Source: Alentia gelatinosa (taxonomy: Eukaryota > Annelida > Polychaeta > Phyllodocida > Polynoidae). Taken from it: a stretch of DNA of 64,000 nt. A program made the translations under genes and the position numbers. The stretch spans positions 1,287,122 to 1,351,121 of the forward strand of contig OX465580.1 of assembly GCA_950022655.1 (NCBI GenBank). Reading direction: 5' to 3'. Shown here one piece after another: positions 1-12,395 of this stretch. Numbering within the stretch: the stretch's first letter is position 1; every line of letters begins with the position of its first letter. Below the pieces are notes generated by a model. The model saw only the letters and a program-made list of their open reading frames with translations, was not told the origin of the DNA and did no database searches.

Positions 1-7
1 AGTTAGT

Positions 8-22
8 GCTGCCATCTGGTGG
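8..22 (-). promoter_or_regulatory. CTCF-like motif
   Basis: On the minus strand the 15 bases read CCACCAGATGGCAGC, which fits the vertebrate CTCF core (CCASYAGRKGGCRSY) at every position. This is motif matching only. Two more good matches lie at 18233-18247 and 61259-61272 in the same orientation. Binding is not shown. Confidence 0.45.
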
Positions 23-94
23 AGAGGGTGTAGCGGGCAGCTCGGGGTCGGCGCAGAGAGAGAGCCGTGAGGAACGAGACGAGGAGACAGCGGT

Positions 95-507
95 CACGTG
101 GTGTCAGGTCACGTGGTGTCAGGTCACGTGGTGTCAGGTCACGTGGTGTCAGGTCACGTGAGGAACGGGACGAGGAGACGGCGGTCACGTGGTGTCAGGT
201 CACGTGGTGTCAGGTCACGTGAGGAACGAGACGAGGAGACGGCGGTCACGTGGTGTTAGGTCATGTGGTGTCAGGTCACGTGAGGAACGAGTCGATCAGA
301 CCGCAGTCACGTGGTGTCAGGTCACATGGTGTCAGGTCACGTGGTGTCAGGTCACGTGGTGTCAGGTCACGTGGTGTCAGGTCACGTGAGGAACGGGACG
401 AGGAGACGGCAGTCACGTGGTGTCGGGTCACGTGAGGAACGGGACGATGAGACGGTATTCACGTGGTGTCATGTCACGTGGTGTCATGTCACGTGGTGTC
501 AGGTCAC
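95..507. repeat. 15-bp minisatellite of CACGTG E-boxes
   Basis: Tandem 15-bp units (TCACGTGGTGTCAGG) alternate with a longer variant carrying GAGGAACGAGACGAGGAGAC. Almost every unit contains the palindrome CACGTG, giving roughly twenty canonical E-boxes in about 400 bp. Open frames across it follow from the 15-bp period being a multiple of three and are not taken as genes. Confidence 0.9.
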
Positions 508-554
508 ATGGTCTTGGGTGTCTTGTTTTCACCCCTCTTTGGCCTGCTCCTCGC

Positions 555-860
555 CTGCCACCCACCTCTCACCCTGCCACCCACTCATCCCCACATCACC
601 CCCTCCACCCACCTCTCACCCTACCACCCACTCACCCACACATCACCCCCTCCACCCACCTCTAACCCTGCCACCCACTCACCCCCACATCTTCCCCGCC
701 ACCCATCTCTCACCCTGCCACCCACTCACCCCCACATCATCCCCGCCACCAACCTCTCACCCTGCCACCCACTCAACCCCACATCAACCCCTCCACCCAC
801 CTCTCACCCTGCCACCCACTCAACCCCACATCACCCCCTCCACCCACTCCCACAGCCCCT
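555..860. repeat. Pyrimidine-rich ~39-bp minisatellite
   Basis: About eight imperfect units built on CACCCACCTCTCACCCTGCC followed by ACCCACTCACCCCCACAT. The plus strand is almost free of G, so it is a long homopyrimidine-like tract with strong strand asymmetry. No coding signal is seen. Confidence 0.85.
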
Positions 861-1849
861 CTCACCTGCCCCCAGCCTCTCTCCCTCTGCCACCCCACAC
901 CCCCTCTCACCTCCCCCCACCCTCTCCTCCTCTGCCACTCCCACACCCCCTTCGATCCTCTCGACCCCCCCCCCCCGCCCGCCGGCCGTTCCCCTCGCGC
1001 CGCTGGCAGGCCCTTTCCGTACACCTGTAGCCAATTCCATCTTTTACTGCCAGCCCCTGCGTTCACCATGGGGACCGCGGCCGCCGATTGGCCACTCCAT
1101 CATTCCGTGCGCCCGCTGCTCAGTTCGCCTTTTACTGACAACCCGCTAGGAGAGCCGGCCTCGCCTGTACCTCCGGGGGGAGAGTGAGAGCGGCAGCAGA
1201 AATGAATTTCGTCAATCATTCGTGTCAGTCGGCGTAAATGTAAATTATTGATGCACGGAGTGTGTATGATTAGAAAGTCCTGTCCCTTCTAAAGACAAAC
1301 ACTTCGCAGTGACACCCAATCTCTGCCTGATACATGAGCCTTTATTTCTTATTGTCAACTCTAACGAAAAATGATAAGACAATGACAGCGTGAATCGCAA
1401 TTTCATTTTGACCAGCAGTACTTCCGGTGGCCGGTCACGTGTGTTATGACGTCAGAACGCCCCACGCCCTACAGAACATACTCCCCCTACCGTCACTACA
1501 CAGAACAACAACCCCCACAATTCCATCCACCACTTCCTGTTTCCGCCAATTCAGTCCAGTCACCTACACAGGGTGAGGTTAGCAACATGGAGTTGTCCCT
1601 CTTCCTTCACTGCCATATAAGGAACATAATATTTGTGCTTTGTAACAGCATCCAATAACTGTATTCAGAGCAGACCACGACCTTCACCCTGACCTCCTTA
1701 CATAGTGTTAATAGCGCCTTGGGACGGTTCTACTGTCTATAGTTGACCTGAATGTAGTGGGCCACAACCACCCTCCTAGTTATTCATCCCGGTTGTAATC
1801 GTGTTGTTTCATTCTTCTCGCCCTCTCTCCTCATACCCGGAACTGGTAT
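861..1849. other. Unique DNA, no gene recognised
   Basis: The C-rich tract continues to about 1010, followed by a short CpG-rich stretch (1060-1180) with a GATTGG (CCAAT) box near 1085 and a NotI-like GCGGCCGC near 1077. The rest is single-copy DNA without a convincing exon. It could hold a distant promoter or enhancer, but nothing in the sequence proves it. Confidence 0.4.
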
Positions 1850-2580
1850 CCCTGTCCCACAGGCTGAACATTGCCAACTTGTTCTCCATGCTACTTCAAG
1901 TATTGCAGTCCATTCTCCAACTCGTTTGAATGCTATGTGGTATTCACTCGGCTGTCACCTCGTTCATATCACTCCGCATCAAACTCATGAAGAAGGACAA
2001 CTTTGAGCAAAACTTGTTGGTTTCTACTTTATTATCTGATTACTGGTATTTCTGTCCCACAGGCTTAACATTAGAATACCACTACGAGTATGGTATTCCG
2101 TTCTCCATGGTCTATATCCTGTGCGTCGTCAATTCTTTTATCGCTTACAGGGGTGAGATGAATACAGAAAGCAACTCGTATTGGTCAAAGTCGATATTCT
2201 CCAACTCGTTTGAATGTTATGTGATATTCACTCGGCTCGTTCATATCACTCCGCATCAAACTTGTGAAGAATGACGACTTTGACCAAAACTTGTTGGTTT
2301 CTTCTCTATCATCTCACTATTGGTATTTTTGTCTCACAGGCTTAACATTAGGAACTGGTTCTCCATGCCCCTACGAGTATTGCACTTCGTTCTCCATGGT
2401 CTATATCCTGTCCATTCTTTTAGTGTGTACAAGGGTGAGATAAATACAGAAAGCAACAGCTTTTGGTCAAAGTTGTTGTTCTCCAACTCGTTTGAACGAT
2501 ATGTGATATTTACCCAGCTGTCACGCCGTTCATAACACTCCGCATCAAACTTTGACCTGAACTTGTCGGTTTCCTCTTTA
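1850..2580 (+). mobile_element. Tandem cluster of fold-back MITE-like element
   Basis: Three diverged copies of one element follow each other. A good copy (about 2150-2325) begins GGTGAGATGAATACAGAAAG and ends in the inverted version of that end (TTTCTTCTCTATCATCTCAC). Its two halves are also nearly complementary (GGTCAAAGTCGATATTC near 2185 against GAATGACGACTTTGACC near 2269), so it folds back over most of its length. Related copies are at 43185-43440, 53700-53865 (reverse), 57775-57905 (reverse) and 63630-63780. No transposase is encoded, consistent with a non-autonomous element. Confidence 0.7.
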
Positions 2581-2894
2581 TGACCTAACTTGAGGCCTGA
2601 TCACACGACACTGAACACCTCGTGTTAACACGCCAAATCTCCCTCACAACCCCCCCCCCCCCGACCTGCCCTCTTTACGTAACACTTAGACTTGCTCAAG
2701 TCTTTGATTATGGACATTCATGATTAAAGAAAATTACGATAAAGTATGTTGCAGTGTGACTGGTCCAGGAATCAAAGACTTGCCCATTAAGAACGAAACC
2801 TCCTGTAGAGTGCAACCCCAACCGCTCCCTGTGAGAACGAAACCTGCTCAGGCAGATATCCTGACCAGTAACTCTGCATGGAGAGTGATTTGAC

Positions 2895-5296
2895 CAGTCC
2901 CTGTATCGAGGAGAGGAGGGGTGGAGTAGGCGGAGGGATACAGGGACTGGGGCCAGTCCCTGTGTCGAGGAGAGGAGGGGTGGAGTAGGCGGAGGGATAC
3001 AGGGGCTGGGGCCTGTCTGTATCGAGGAGAGGAGGGGTGGAGTAGGCGGAGGGATACAGGGGCTGGGGCCAGTCTGTATCGAGGAGAGGAGGGGTGGAGT
3101 AGGCGGAGGGATACAGGGGCTGGGGCCAGTCTGTATCGAGGAGAGGAGGGGTGGAGTAGGCGGAGGGATACAGGGGCTGGGGCCAGTCTGTATCGAGGAG
3201 AGGAGGGGTGGAGTAGGCGGAGGGATACATGGACTGGGGCCTCTCTGTATCGAGGAGAGGAGGGGTGGAGTAGGCGGAGGGATACAGGGGCTGGGGCCAG
3301 TCTGTATCGAGGAGAGGAGGGGTGGAGTAGGCGGAGGGATACATGGACTGGGGCCTCTCTGTATCGAGGAGAGGAGGGGTGGAGTAGGCGGAGGGATACA
3401 GGGGCTGGGGCCAGTCTGTATCGAGGAGAGGAGGGGTGGAGAAGGCGGAGGGATACAGGGACTGGGGCCTGTCTGTATTGAGGAGAGGAGGGGTGGAGTA
3501 GGCGGAGGGATACATGGACTGGGGCCAGTCTGTATTGAGGAGAGGAGGGGTGGAGTAGGCGGAGGGATACATGGACTGGGGCCTGTATCGAGGAGAGGAG
3601 GGGTGGAGAAGGCGGAGGGATACATGGACTGGGGCCAGTCTGTATCGAGGAGAGGAGGGGTGGAGTAGGCGGAGGGATACAGGGGCTGGGGCCAGTCTGT
3701 GTCGAGGAGAGGAGGGGTGGAGTAGGTGGAGGGATACATGGACTGGGGCCAGTCTGTATTGAGGAGAGGAGGGGTGGGGTAGGCGGAGGGATACAGGGGC
3801 TGGGGCCAGTCTGTGTCGAGGAGAGGAGGGGTGGAGTAGGTGGAGGGATACATGGACTGGGGCCAGTCTGTATTGAGGAGAGGAGGGGTGGAGTAGGCGG
3901 AGGGATACAGGGACTGGGGCCAGTCTGTATTGAGGAGAGGAGGGGTGGAGTAGGCGGAGGGATACATGGACTGGGGCCAGTCTGTATTGAGGAGAGGAGG
4001 GGTGGAGTAGGCGGAGGGATACATGGACTGGGGCCAGTCTGTATTGAGGAGAGGAGGGGTGGAGTAGGCGGAGGGATACAGGGACTGGGGCCAGTCTGTA
4101 TTGAGGAGAGGAGGGGTGGAGTAGGCGGAGGGATACATGGACTGGGGCCAGTCTGTATTGAGGAGAGGAGGGGTGGAGTAGGCGGAGGGATACAGGGACT
4201 GGGGCCTGTCTGTATCGAGGAGAGGAGGGGTGGAGTAGGCGGAGGGATACAGGGACTGGGGCCAGTCTGTATCGAGGAGAGGAGGGGTGGAGTAGGTGGA
4301 GGGATACAGGGGCTGGGGCCTGTCTGTATCGAGGAGAGGAGGGGTGGGGTAGGCGGAGGGATACATGGACTGGGGCCAGTCTGTATCGAGGAGAGGAGGG
4401 GTGGAGTAGGCGGAGGGATACATGAACTGGGGCCAGTCTGTATCGAGGAGAGGAGGGGTGGAGTAGGCGGAGGGATACAGGGACTGGGGCCAGTCCCTGT
4501 CGAGGAGAGGAGGGGTGGAGGAGGCGGAGGGATACAGGGACTGGGGCCTGTCTGTATCGAGGAGAGGAGGGGTGGAGTAGGCGGAGGGATACAGGGGCTG
4601 GGGCCAGTCTGTATCGAGGAGAGGAGGGGTGGAGTAGGCGGAGGGATACAGGGGCTGGGGCCAGTCTGTATCGAGGAGAGGAGGGGTGGAGTAGGCGGAG
4701 GGATACAGGGGCTGGGGCCAGTCTGTATCGAGGAGAGGAGGGGTGGAGTAGGCGGAGGGATACAGGGGCTGGGGCCAGTCTGTATCGAGGAGAGGAGGGG
4801 TGGGGTAGGCGGAGGGATACAGGGGCTGGGGCCTGTATCGAGGAGAGGAGGGGTGGGGTAGGCGGAGGGATACAGGGGCTGGGGCCAGTCTGTATTGAGG
4901 AGAGGAGGGGTGGAGTAGGCGGAGGGATACATGGACTGGGGCCAGTCTGTATCGAGGAGAGGAGGGGTGGAGTAGGCGGAGGGATACATGGACTGGGGCC
5001 AGTCTGTATCGAGGAGAGGAGGGGTGGAGTAGGCGGAGGGATACAGGGACTGGGGCCAGTCTGTATCGAGGAGAGGAGGGGTGGAGTAGGCGGAGGGATA
5101 CAGGGACTGGGGCCAGTCTGTATCGAGGAGAGGAGGGGTGGAGTAGGCGGAGGGATACATGGACTGGGGCCAGTCTGTATCGAGGAGAGGAGGGGTGGAG
5201 TAGGCGGAGGAATACAGGGACTGGGGCCAGTCTGTATCGAGGAGAGGAGAGGTGGAGTAGGCGGAGGAATACAGGGACTGGGGCCAGTCTACGTAA
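2895..5296. repeat. 57-bp minisatellite, about 42 copies
   Basis: Near-identical G-rich units (AGGAGAGGAGGGGTGGAGTA and GGCGGAGGGATACAGGGGCT are parts of the unit). The period is 57 bp, a multiple of three, so long open frames run through it on the minus strand (up to 863 codons, product a 19-residue repeat). I treat these as a by-product of period and composition. Variant sites (CAGGGGCT/CATGGACT, CTGTATC/CTGTATT) are mixed along the array, suggesting gene conversion or unequal exchange. Confidence 0.95.
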
Positions 5297-5689
5297 CACT
5301 CAATGAGGGTGTCATGAACCAGTCACACAGGAATTCAAACCCTGACTCTAACACTGACATTTGTGGCTGCAGTGTTCGCTGGCACCTCGAGCAGCGCGCG
5401 GACATGGCTGTGGTGACCGCTGGCAGGCCACCCTTTGATGTGACTTGATCGTGGCCAGCGATGACTTAACTCCCCAGTGGAGCATTCAGACAGTGTGGGA
5501 GTTGAGAGCGGGCGCCGACCCGCGCCACCTTTCATGTGTTAATTGACTTTGTTATTGAGGGAGCGGAGGGAGGATAGAGTCCTCCAGAGACCCTCAGTCC
5601 CCTGATCCTCAATTCATTGTGATGTGAATCTCCGTCAGAGAAATCAAGGGGTGTGGAATTTATTACACATCACTAGGAAGATTACATAC

Positions 5690-6834
5690 GTAAATACTAC
5701 TGAGTCCTGTAAGCCATTCTCACTTGGCATGTATAGCACCTAGATATAAACCTTCATTCGTAAATCGTGAGATCGCACTACTCATTCTGAAAAGTCGTTC
5801 TCATAATGGCGAGTATAACACCTAGATATAAACCTTCATACGTAAATCGTGAGATCACACTTTTCAGTCCTGTAACCCGTTCTCATAATGGCGAGTATAA
5901 CACCTAGATATAAACCTTCATACGTAAATCGTGAGATCGCACTACCCATTCTGAAAAGTCGTTCTCATAATGGCGAGTATAACACCTAGATATAACCCTT
6001 CATACGTAAATCGTGAGATCACACTACCCATTCTGAAAAGTCGTTCTCATAATGGCGAGTATAACACCTACATATAAACCTTCATACGTAAATCGTGAGA
6101 TCACACTACTCATTCTGAAAAGTCGTTCTCATAATGGCGAGTATAACACCTACATATAAACCTTCATACGTAAATCGTGAGATCACACTACTCATTCTGA
6201 AAAGTCGTTCTCATAATGGCGAGTATAACACCTAGATATAACCCTTCATACGTAAATAGTGAGATCGCACTACTCATTCTGAAAAGTCGTTCTCATAATG
6301 GCGAGTATAACACCTACATATAAACCTTCATACGTAAATCGTGAGATCGCACTACTCATTCTGAAAAGTCGTTCTCATAATGGCGAGTATAACACCTACA
6401 TATAAACCTTCATACGTAAATCGTGAGATCACACTACTCATTCTGAAAAGTCGTTCTCATAATGGCGAGTATAACACCTACATATAAACCTTCATACGTA
6501 AATCGTGAGATCGCACTACTCATTCTGAAAAGTCGTTCTCATAATGGCGAGTATAACACCTACATATAAACCTTCATACGTAAATCGTGAGATCGCACTA
6601 CTCATTCTGAAAAGTCGTTCTCATAATGGCGAGTATAACACCTACATATAAACCTTCATACGTAAATCGTGAGATCGCACTACTCATTCTGAAAAGTCGT
6701 TCTCATAATGGCGAGTATAACACCTACATATAAACCTTCATACGTAAATCGTGAGATCGCACTACTCATTCTGAAAAGTCGTTCTCATAATGGCGAGTAT
6801 AACACCTACATATAAACCTTCATACGTAAATCGA
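5690..6834. repeat. 82-bp minisatellite, about 13 copies
   Basis: Units repeat every 82 bp and contain TCATAATGGCGAGTATAACA and CTTCATACGTAAATCGTGAG. The first copies (5690-5880) are more diverged, and later copies differ mainly at CTAGATATA/CTACATATA and GATCGCAC/GATCACAC. No splice junction of a recognised exon is included. Confidence 0.95.
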
Positions 6835-6847
6835 TCACACTGCTGAC

Positions 6848-7140
6848 AGCCACTGACCATCCACTGACCATCCACTGACCATCCACTGACCATCCACTGA
6901 CCATCCACTGACCATCGCCGATCCTGTCTAGCTCACCAGCTGAAAGGTCATTCCCTCCCTCCCCCTATGTGCCCCCTCCCTCCCCCTGTGTGCCCCCCAC
7001 ACTCCCCCTGTGTGCCCCCCACACTCCCCCTATGTGCCCCCTCCCTCCCCCTGTGTGCCCCCCACACTCCCCCTGTGTGCCCCCCACACTCCCCCTGTGT
7101 GCCCCCTCCCCTCCCCCTGTGTGCCCCACCCCCCTCCCCG
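6848..7140. repeat. 11-bp (CATCCACTGAC) and ~20-bp C-rich repeats
   Basis: Six copies of an 11-bp unit (6848-6916) are followed by about nine units of a 20-bp pyrimidine-rich repeat (CCCCACACTCCCCCTGTGTG) at 6955-7140. Open frames here are low-complexity Pro/Cys strings and are not called. Confidence 0.85.
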
Positions 7141-8058
7141 TGGTCGTTTTAAAGGCCCCCGGCTACCTCAAATGTCAACCCTTTAATCTCCTCGTCTAGT
7201 GACCCACATTTCCCCACAGCGCCACCTGGATCCTCCTCACACCTGTAGCGTGGCCTTCTCCCCCTGTCTTGTGTATTTGTCACTATAACTGATTTACGTA
7301 TGGTTTTCTTGCGCAGTGTGTTGTCAATTAGCTGACTGTTGGTATCATTAAATCCCTCAACTACTCGCCGATGTCATGCGACTTTCAACGAGAGATCAAC
7401 CAGTCGGCCAACGCGGGACACGGTACCAGTGATTGGGGAATTTGACACGGCAAAATTGAACCCCCGCCCCCTACCCCCCCCCCCCCCAACAAAATCAATC
7501 TATGTTGATCTTGTCCTTGAGGGAATAGCTCTCGCTCCCTAAAAGTGGTCTGTTGGTGACAAGAAAACAACACTTCTGAGTCTCAGATAAGGATTTATAT
7601 CATTATATTACTATTATTATTTCTAGAGTCAAACCATTGCCACTATATCACCAGCTACTTTCTTGTGGGACACAAATTGTCGACATCTGTTTTCAGCCAA
7701 TGGAAATGTCACTGAAAAGGATTTATCACACGGTGATAGCAGTAAGAAGCCTGTCTCACGGATCGCTGCCGGGTGGTGACTGGGTTCAGGATTAAAAGGG
7801 TTAACTCGGGATTAAAGCGGTCACCGGGGACCCTGGAGCAAGGTCAAGGTCACAGCTTGACGGGCGGGGGGGGGGGGGGTGTACTGCGAGCAGTGTAGGG
7901 CGGGCGGGCGGCGGCGGAAGGGTAGGGGACAGCGAGCGGGCGGGGAAAGGCAGATGTTTGCACGCTTGATGGATTACCGATGGTTTGTCAGTGACTGACC
8001 AGTCACCGGGCAATGACTGCCCAGCCACTGCCCAGTTAATGCCCAGCCACTGCCCAGT
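7141..8058. other. Unique DNA, no gene recognised
   Basis: Single-copy sequence with a poly-C run near 7485 and a poly-G run near 7868, both 12 or more bases and likely to vary in length. A CpG-rich stretch (7855-7945) surrounds the poly-G. No exon with convincing splice sites was seen. Confidence 0.35.
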
Positions 8059-8059
8059 T

Positions 8060-8410
8060 AATGCCAAGCCACCACACACCGACCACCACCCAGCCACCAC
8101 CCAGCCACCACCCACCACCCACCCAGCCACCAACCACCCACCCACTACACATACACCCAACACACGCCCACCATACACCCACCACACACCCAACACACAC
8201 CCAACACACATCCAACACACACCCAACACACACCCAACACACACACACCCAGCCACCCACCACCACCCACCACCCACCCACCCACCCAACACCCACCACC
8301 AACCCACCATCCGCTACACACACACACCCAACACACACCCAACACACACCCAACACACACCCAACACCCATTACACACACATCCAACACACACCCAACAC
8401 ACACCCAATG
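8060..8410. repeat. CCCAACACACAC low-complexity array
   Basis: Degenerate 12-bp units of CCCAACACACAC mixed with CCACCACCCAC. The plus strand is almost G-free. Open frames on both strands (Thr/His/Pro on plus, Gly/Val/Trp on minus) reflect composition only. Confidence 0.9.
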
Positions 8411-8919
8411 CCCACATTTCATTAAACTTAGCCATCTTCCGGCTCTAGTATCCTAAAGGTTTCCTGGTGGACAAAATGCACCTTTATTAAACCAACCTTG
8501 CCCCAGGTCCATCTGAAGAACCTAGTTATCATCGTTCTTATAATATTAAACACCCACCGATAAGCTAATAAGTTCTTCAGAGCCTACTGCATTCCGTCAA
8601 GAGGAGACAGACACATGGCCGTAAACCCCATTATTCATCCCCGTAAAACCCATTATAATCACCAACTAACTAACATTGACCGCGGCAGTAAAACACGAAT
8701 CCCCTCCCTGTTAAAAGTCCCGCACTCTGTTCAGAGCCAGCAAAATGAACCAGGAGCGTTTTTCCGTCTCCCAGAATTAATGTTAATTTACTTCGCATCG
8801 CATGGAAATGGCGTTACATCGATAATTGTACTATTTCCGGCGGGTAAGCCAATTTGTAATTTGGTTGATTTCCTGCTGGTGGGAGGAGACTTTGTTAACG
8901 TGAAGGGAGCCTGAGGAGG
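8411..8919. other. Unique DNA between two arrays
   Basis: About 500 bp of single-copy AT-rich sequence. A 99-codon open frame (8615-8914) has no recognisable domain, so I do not call it a gene. Confidence 0.3.
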
Positions 8920-11900
8920 CTGTGTCCTACTTTACAATGCCTTAATGTGAGCCTGACAGTGTGACAGTCCTACTTCACAATGTCTTAATGTCACACACTG
9001 ACAGTGTGACAGTCCTACTTCACAATGCATTGATGTGAGTCTGACAGTGTGACAGTCCTACTTCACAATGCCTTAATGTGACTGACAGTGTGACAGTCCT
9101 ACTTCACAATGCCTGAATGTCACCATAATGTCACACAGTGTGACAGTCCTACCTCATAATGCCTTAATGTGAGCCTGACAGTGTGACAGTCCTACTTCAC
9201 AATGCCTTAATGCCATACACTGACAGTGTGACAGTCCTACTTCACAATGCCTTGATGTCACACTGACAGTGTGACAATCCTACTTCACAATGCCTTAATG
9301 TCATACACTGACAGTGTGACAGTCCTACTTCAAAATGCCTTAATGTCACACAATGTGACAGTCCTACTTCACAATGCCTTAATGTCATACACTGACAGTG
9401 TGACAGTCCTACTTCACAATGCCTTAATGTAACACTGACAGTGGGACAGTCCTACTTCACAATGCCTTAATGTGACTGACAGTGTGACAGTCCTACTTCA
9501 CAATGCCTTAATGTCACACTGTCAATGTCACAGTCCTACTTCACAATGCCTTAATGTCACACACTGACAGTGTGACAGTCCTACTTCACAATGCCTTAAT
9601 GTAACACTGACAGTGTGACAGTCCTACTTCACAATGCCTTAATGTAACACTGACAGTGTGACAGTCCTACTTCACAATGCCTTAATGTGAGCCTGACAGT
9701 GTGACAGTCCTACTTCACAATGCCTTAATGTAACACTGACAGTGTGACAGTCCTACTTCACAATGCCTTAATGTAACACTGACAGTGTGACAGTCCTACT
9801 TCACAATGCCTTAATGTAACACTGACAGTGTGACAGTCCTACTTCACAATGCCTTAATGTAACACTGACAGTGTGACAGTCCTACTTCACAATGCCTTAA
9901 TGTAACACTGACAGTGTGACAGTCCTACTTCACAATGCCTTAATGTAACACTGACAGTGTGACAGTCCTACTTCACAATGCCTTAATGTAACACTGACAG
10001 TGTGGCAGTCCTACTTCACAATGCCTTAATGTAACACTGACAGTGTGGCAGTCCTACTTCACAATGCCTTAATGTAACACTGACAGTGTGACAGTCCTAC
10101 TTCACAATGCCTTAATGTAACACTGACAGTGTGGCAGTCCTACTTCACAATGCCTTAATGTAACACTGACAGTGTGGCAGTCCTACTTCACAATGCCTTA
10201 ATGTAACACTGACAGTGTGACAGTCCTACTTCACAATGCCTTAATGTAACACTGACAGTGTGGCAGTCCTACTTCACAATGCCTTAATGTAACACTGACA
10301 GTGTGGCAGTCCTACTTCACAATGCCTTAATGTAACACTGACAGTGTGGCAGTCCTACTTCACAATGCCTTAATGTAACACTGACAGTGTGACAGTCCTA
10401 CTTCACAATGCCTTAATGTAACACTGACAGTGTGGCAGTCCTACTTCACAATGCCTTAATGTAACACTGACAGTGTGACAGTCCTACTTCACAATGCCTT
10501 AATGTAACACTGACAGTGTGACAGTCCTACTTCACAATGCCTTAATGTAACACTGACAGTGTGACAGTCCTACTTCACAATGCCTTAATGTAACACTGAC
10601 AGTGTGACAGTCCTACTTCACAATGCCTTAATGTAACACTGACAGTGTGGCAGTCCTACTTCACAATGCCTTAATGTAACACTGACAGTGTGACAGTCCT
10701 ACTTCACAATGCCTTAATGTAACACTGACAGTGTGGCAGTCCTACTTCACAATGCCTTAATGTAACACTGACAGTGTGACAGTCCTACTTCACAATGCCT
10801 TAATGTAACACTGACAGTGTGACAGTCCTACTTCACAATGCCTTAATGTGAGCCTGACAGTGTGACAGTCCTACTTCACAATGCCTTAATGTAACACTGA
10901 CAGTGTGACAGTCCTACTTCACAATGCCTTAATGTAACACTGACAGTGTGACAGTCCTACTTCACAATGCCTTAATGTAACACTGACAGTGTGGCAGTCC
11001 TACTTCACAATGCCTTAATGTAACACTGACAGTGTGGCAGTCCTACTTCACAATGCCTTAATGTAACACTGACAGTGTGACAGTCCTACTTCACAATGCC
11101 TTAATGTAACACTGACAGTGTGGCAGTCCTACTTCACAATGCCTTAATGTAACACTGACAGTGTGGCAGTCCTACTTCACAATGCCTTAATGTAACACTG
11201 ACAGTGTGACAGTCCTACTTCACAATGCCTTAATGTAACACTGACAGTGTGGCAGTCCTACTTCACAATGCCTTAATGTAACACTGACAGTGTGGCAGTC
11301 CTACTTCACAATGCCTTAATGTAACACTGACAGTGTGGCAGTCCTACTTCACAATGCCTTAATGTAACACTGACAGTGTGACAGTCCTACTTCACAATGC
11401 CTTAATGTAACACTGACAGTGTGGCAGTCCTACTTCACAATGCCTTAATGTAACACTGACAGTGTGGCAGTCCTACTTCACAATGCCTTAATGTAACACT
11501 GACAGTGTGGCAGTCCTACTTCACAATGCCTTAATGTAACACTGACAGTGTGACAGTCCTACTTCACAATGCCTTAATGTAACACTGACAGTGTGACAGT
11601 CCTACTTCACAATGCCTTAATGTAACACTGACAGTGTGGCAGTCCTACTTCACAATGCCTTAATGTAACACTGACAGTGTGACAGTCCTACTTCACAATG
11701 CCTTAATGTAACACTGACAGTGTGACAGTCCTACTTCACAATGCCTTAATGTAACACTGACAGTGTGGCAGTCCTACTTCACAATGCCTTAATGTAACAC
11801 TGACAGTGTGGCAGTCCTACTTCACAATGCCTTAATGTAACACTGACAGTGTGACAGTCCTACTTCACAATGCCTTAATGTAACACTGACAGTGTGACAG

Positions 11901-12097
11901 TCCTACTTCACAATGCCTTAATGTAACACTGACAGTGTGGCAGTCCTACTTCACAATGCCTTAATGTAACACTGACAGTGTGACAGTCCTACTTCACAAT
12001 GCCTTAATGTAACACTGACAGTGTGACAGTCCTACTTCACAATGCCTTAATGTAACACTGACAGTGTGGCAGTCCTACTTCACAATGCCTTAATGTA
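8920..12097. repeat. 43-bp minisatellite, about 74 copies
   Basis: Units contain TGACAGTGTGACAGTCCTAC and TTCACAATGCCTTAATGTAA. The first kilobase is heterogeneous (indels, TGTGAGCC and TCACAC variants). From about 9.6 kb the units are nearly identical and differ at one dimorphic site (GTGACAG/GTGGCAG), which runs in patterns such as G-G-A and A-A-G. This is the picture of recent amplification from the centre or the right side. It is not a CRISPR array, because there are no unique spacers. Confidence 0.97.
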
Positions 12098-12211
12098 GGT
12101 CACTGTCGTTCTACAACATGTCACGGTGGTGCATTAAGACCAGTCCCCAGACTGAGCATCTACCAGCATAAATAAAAGTCTTATTTTTAAAAAAATAATA
12201 AAAAAACTCAT

Positions 12212-12345
12212 CACATTATCAGAATAATTCAAATTTCTCCAATATCTCCATTAGATTTCTCTATCTTTAAATCTCAATGTTGATGTCTTGTCTACTCTGA
12301 AATCCTGGCCGATGATTGGTCAATCGCCTATGACGTCATTCCACA
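12212..12345 (+). repeat. Dispersed repeat with CCAAT and CRE motifs, copy 1
   Basis: Closely resembles 35310-35425. The best-conserved part is GATTGGTCAATCGCC followed by TATGACGTC (12314-12337), with GTTGATGTCTTGTCT upstream. It combines two CCAAT-type boxes with a TGACGTCA cAMP-response-like palindrome. It may be a fragment of an interspersed element. Confidence 0.65.
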
Positions 12346-12395
12346 TTCACTCCACCACGGCTATGGCATAGTCACAGTATCATAGTGTAGTTATT

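Noticed and set aside
2708..5299. 863-codon minus-strand ORF with a 19-residue repeat
   Set aside because: The 57-bp period is a multiple of three and the unit lacks stops in more than one frame. Several overlapping frames are open, there is no domain, and it ends where the array ends.
8920..12097. CRISPR array
   Set aside because: The 43-bp units are continuous and near identical with no unique spacers, and the DNA is clearly eukaryotic.
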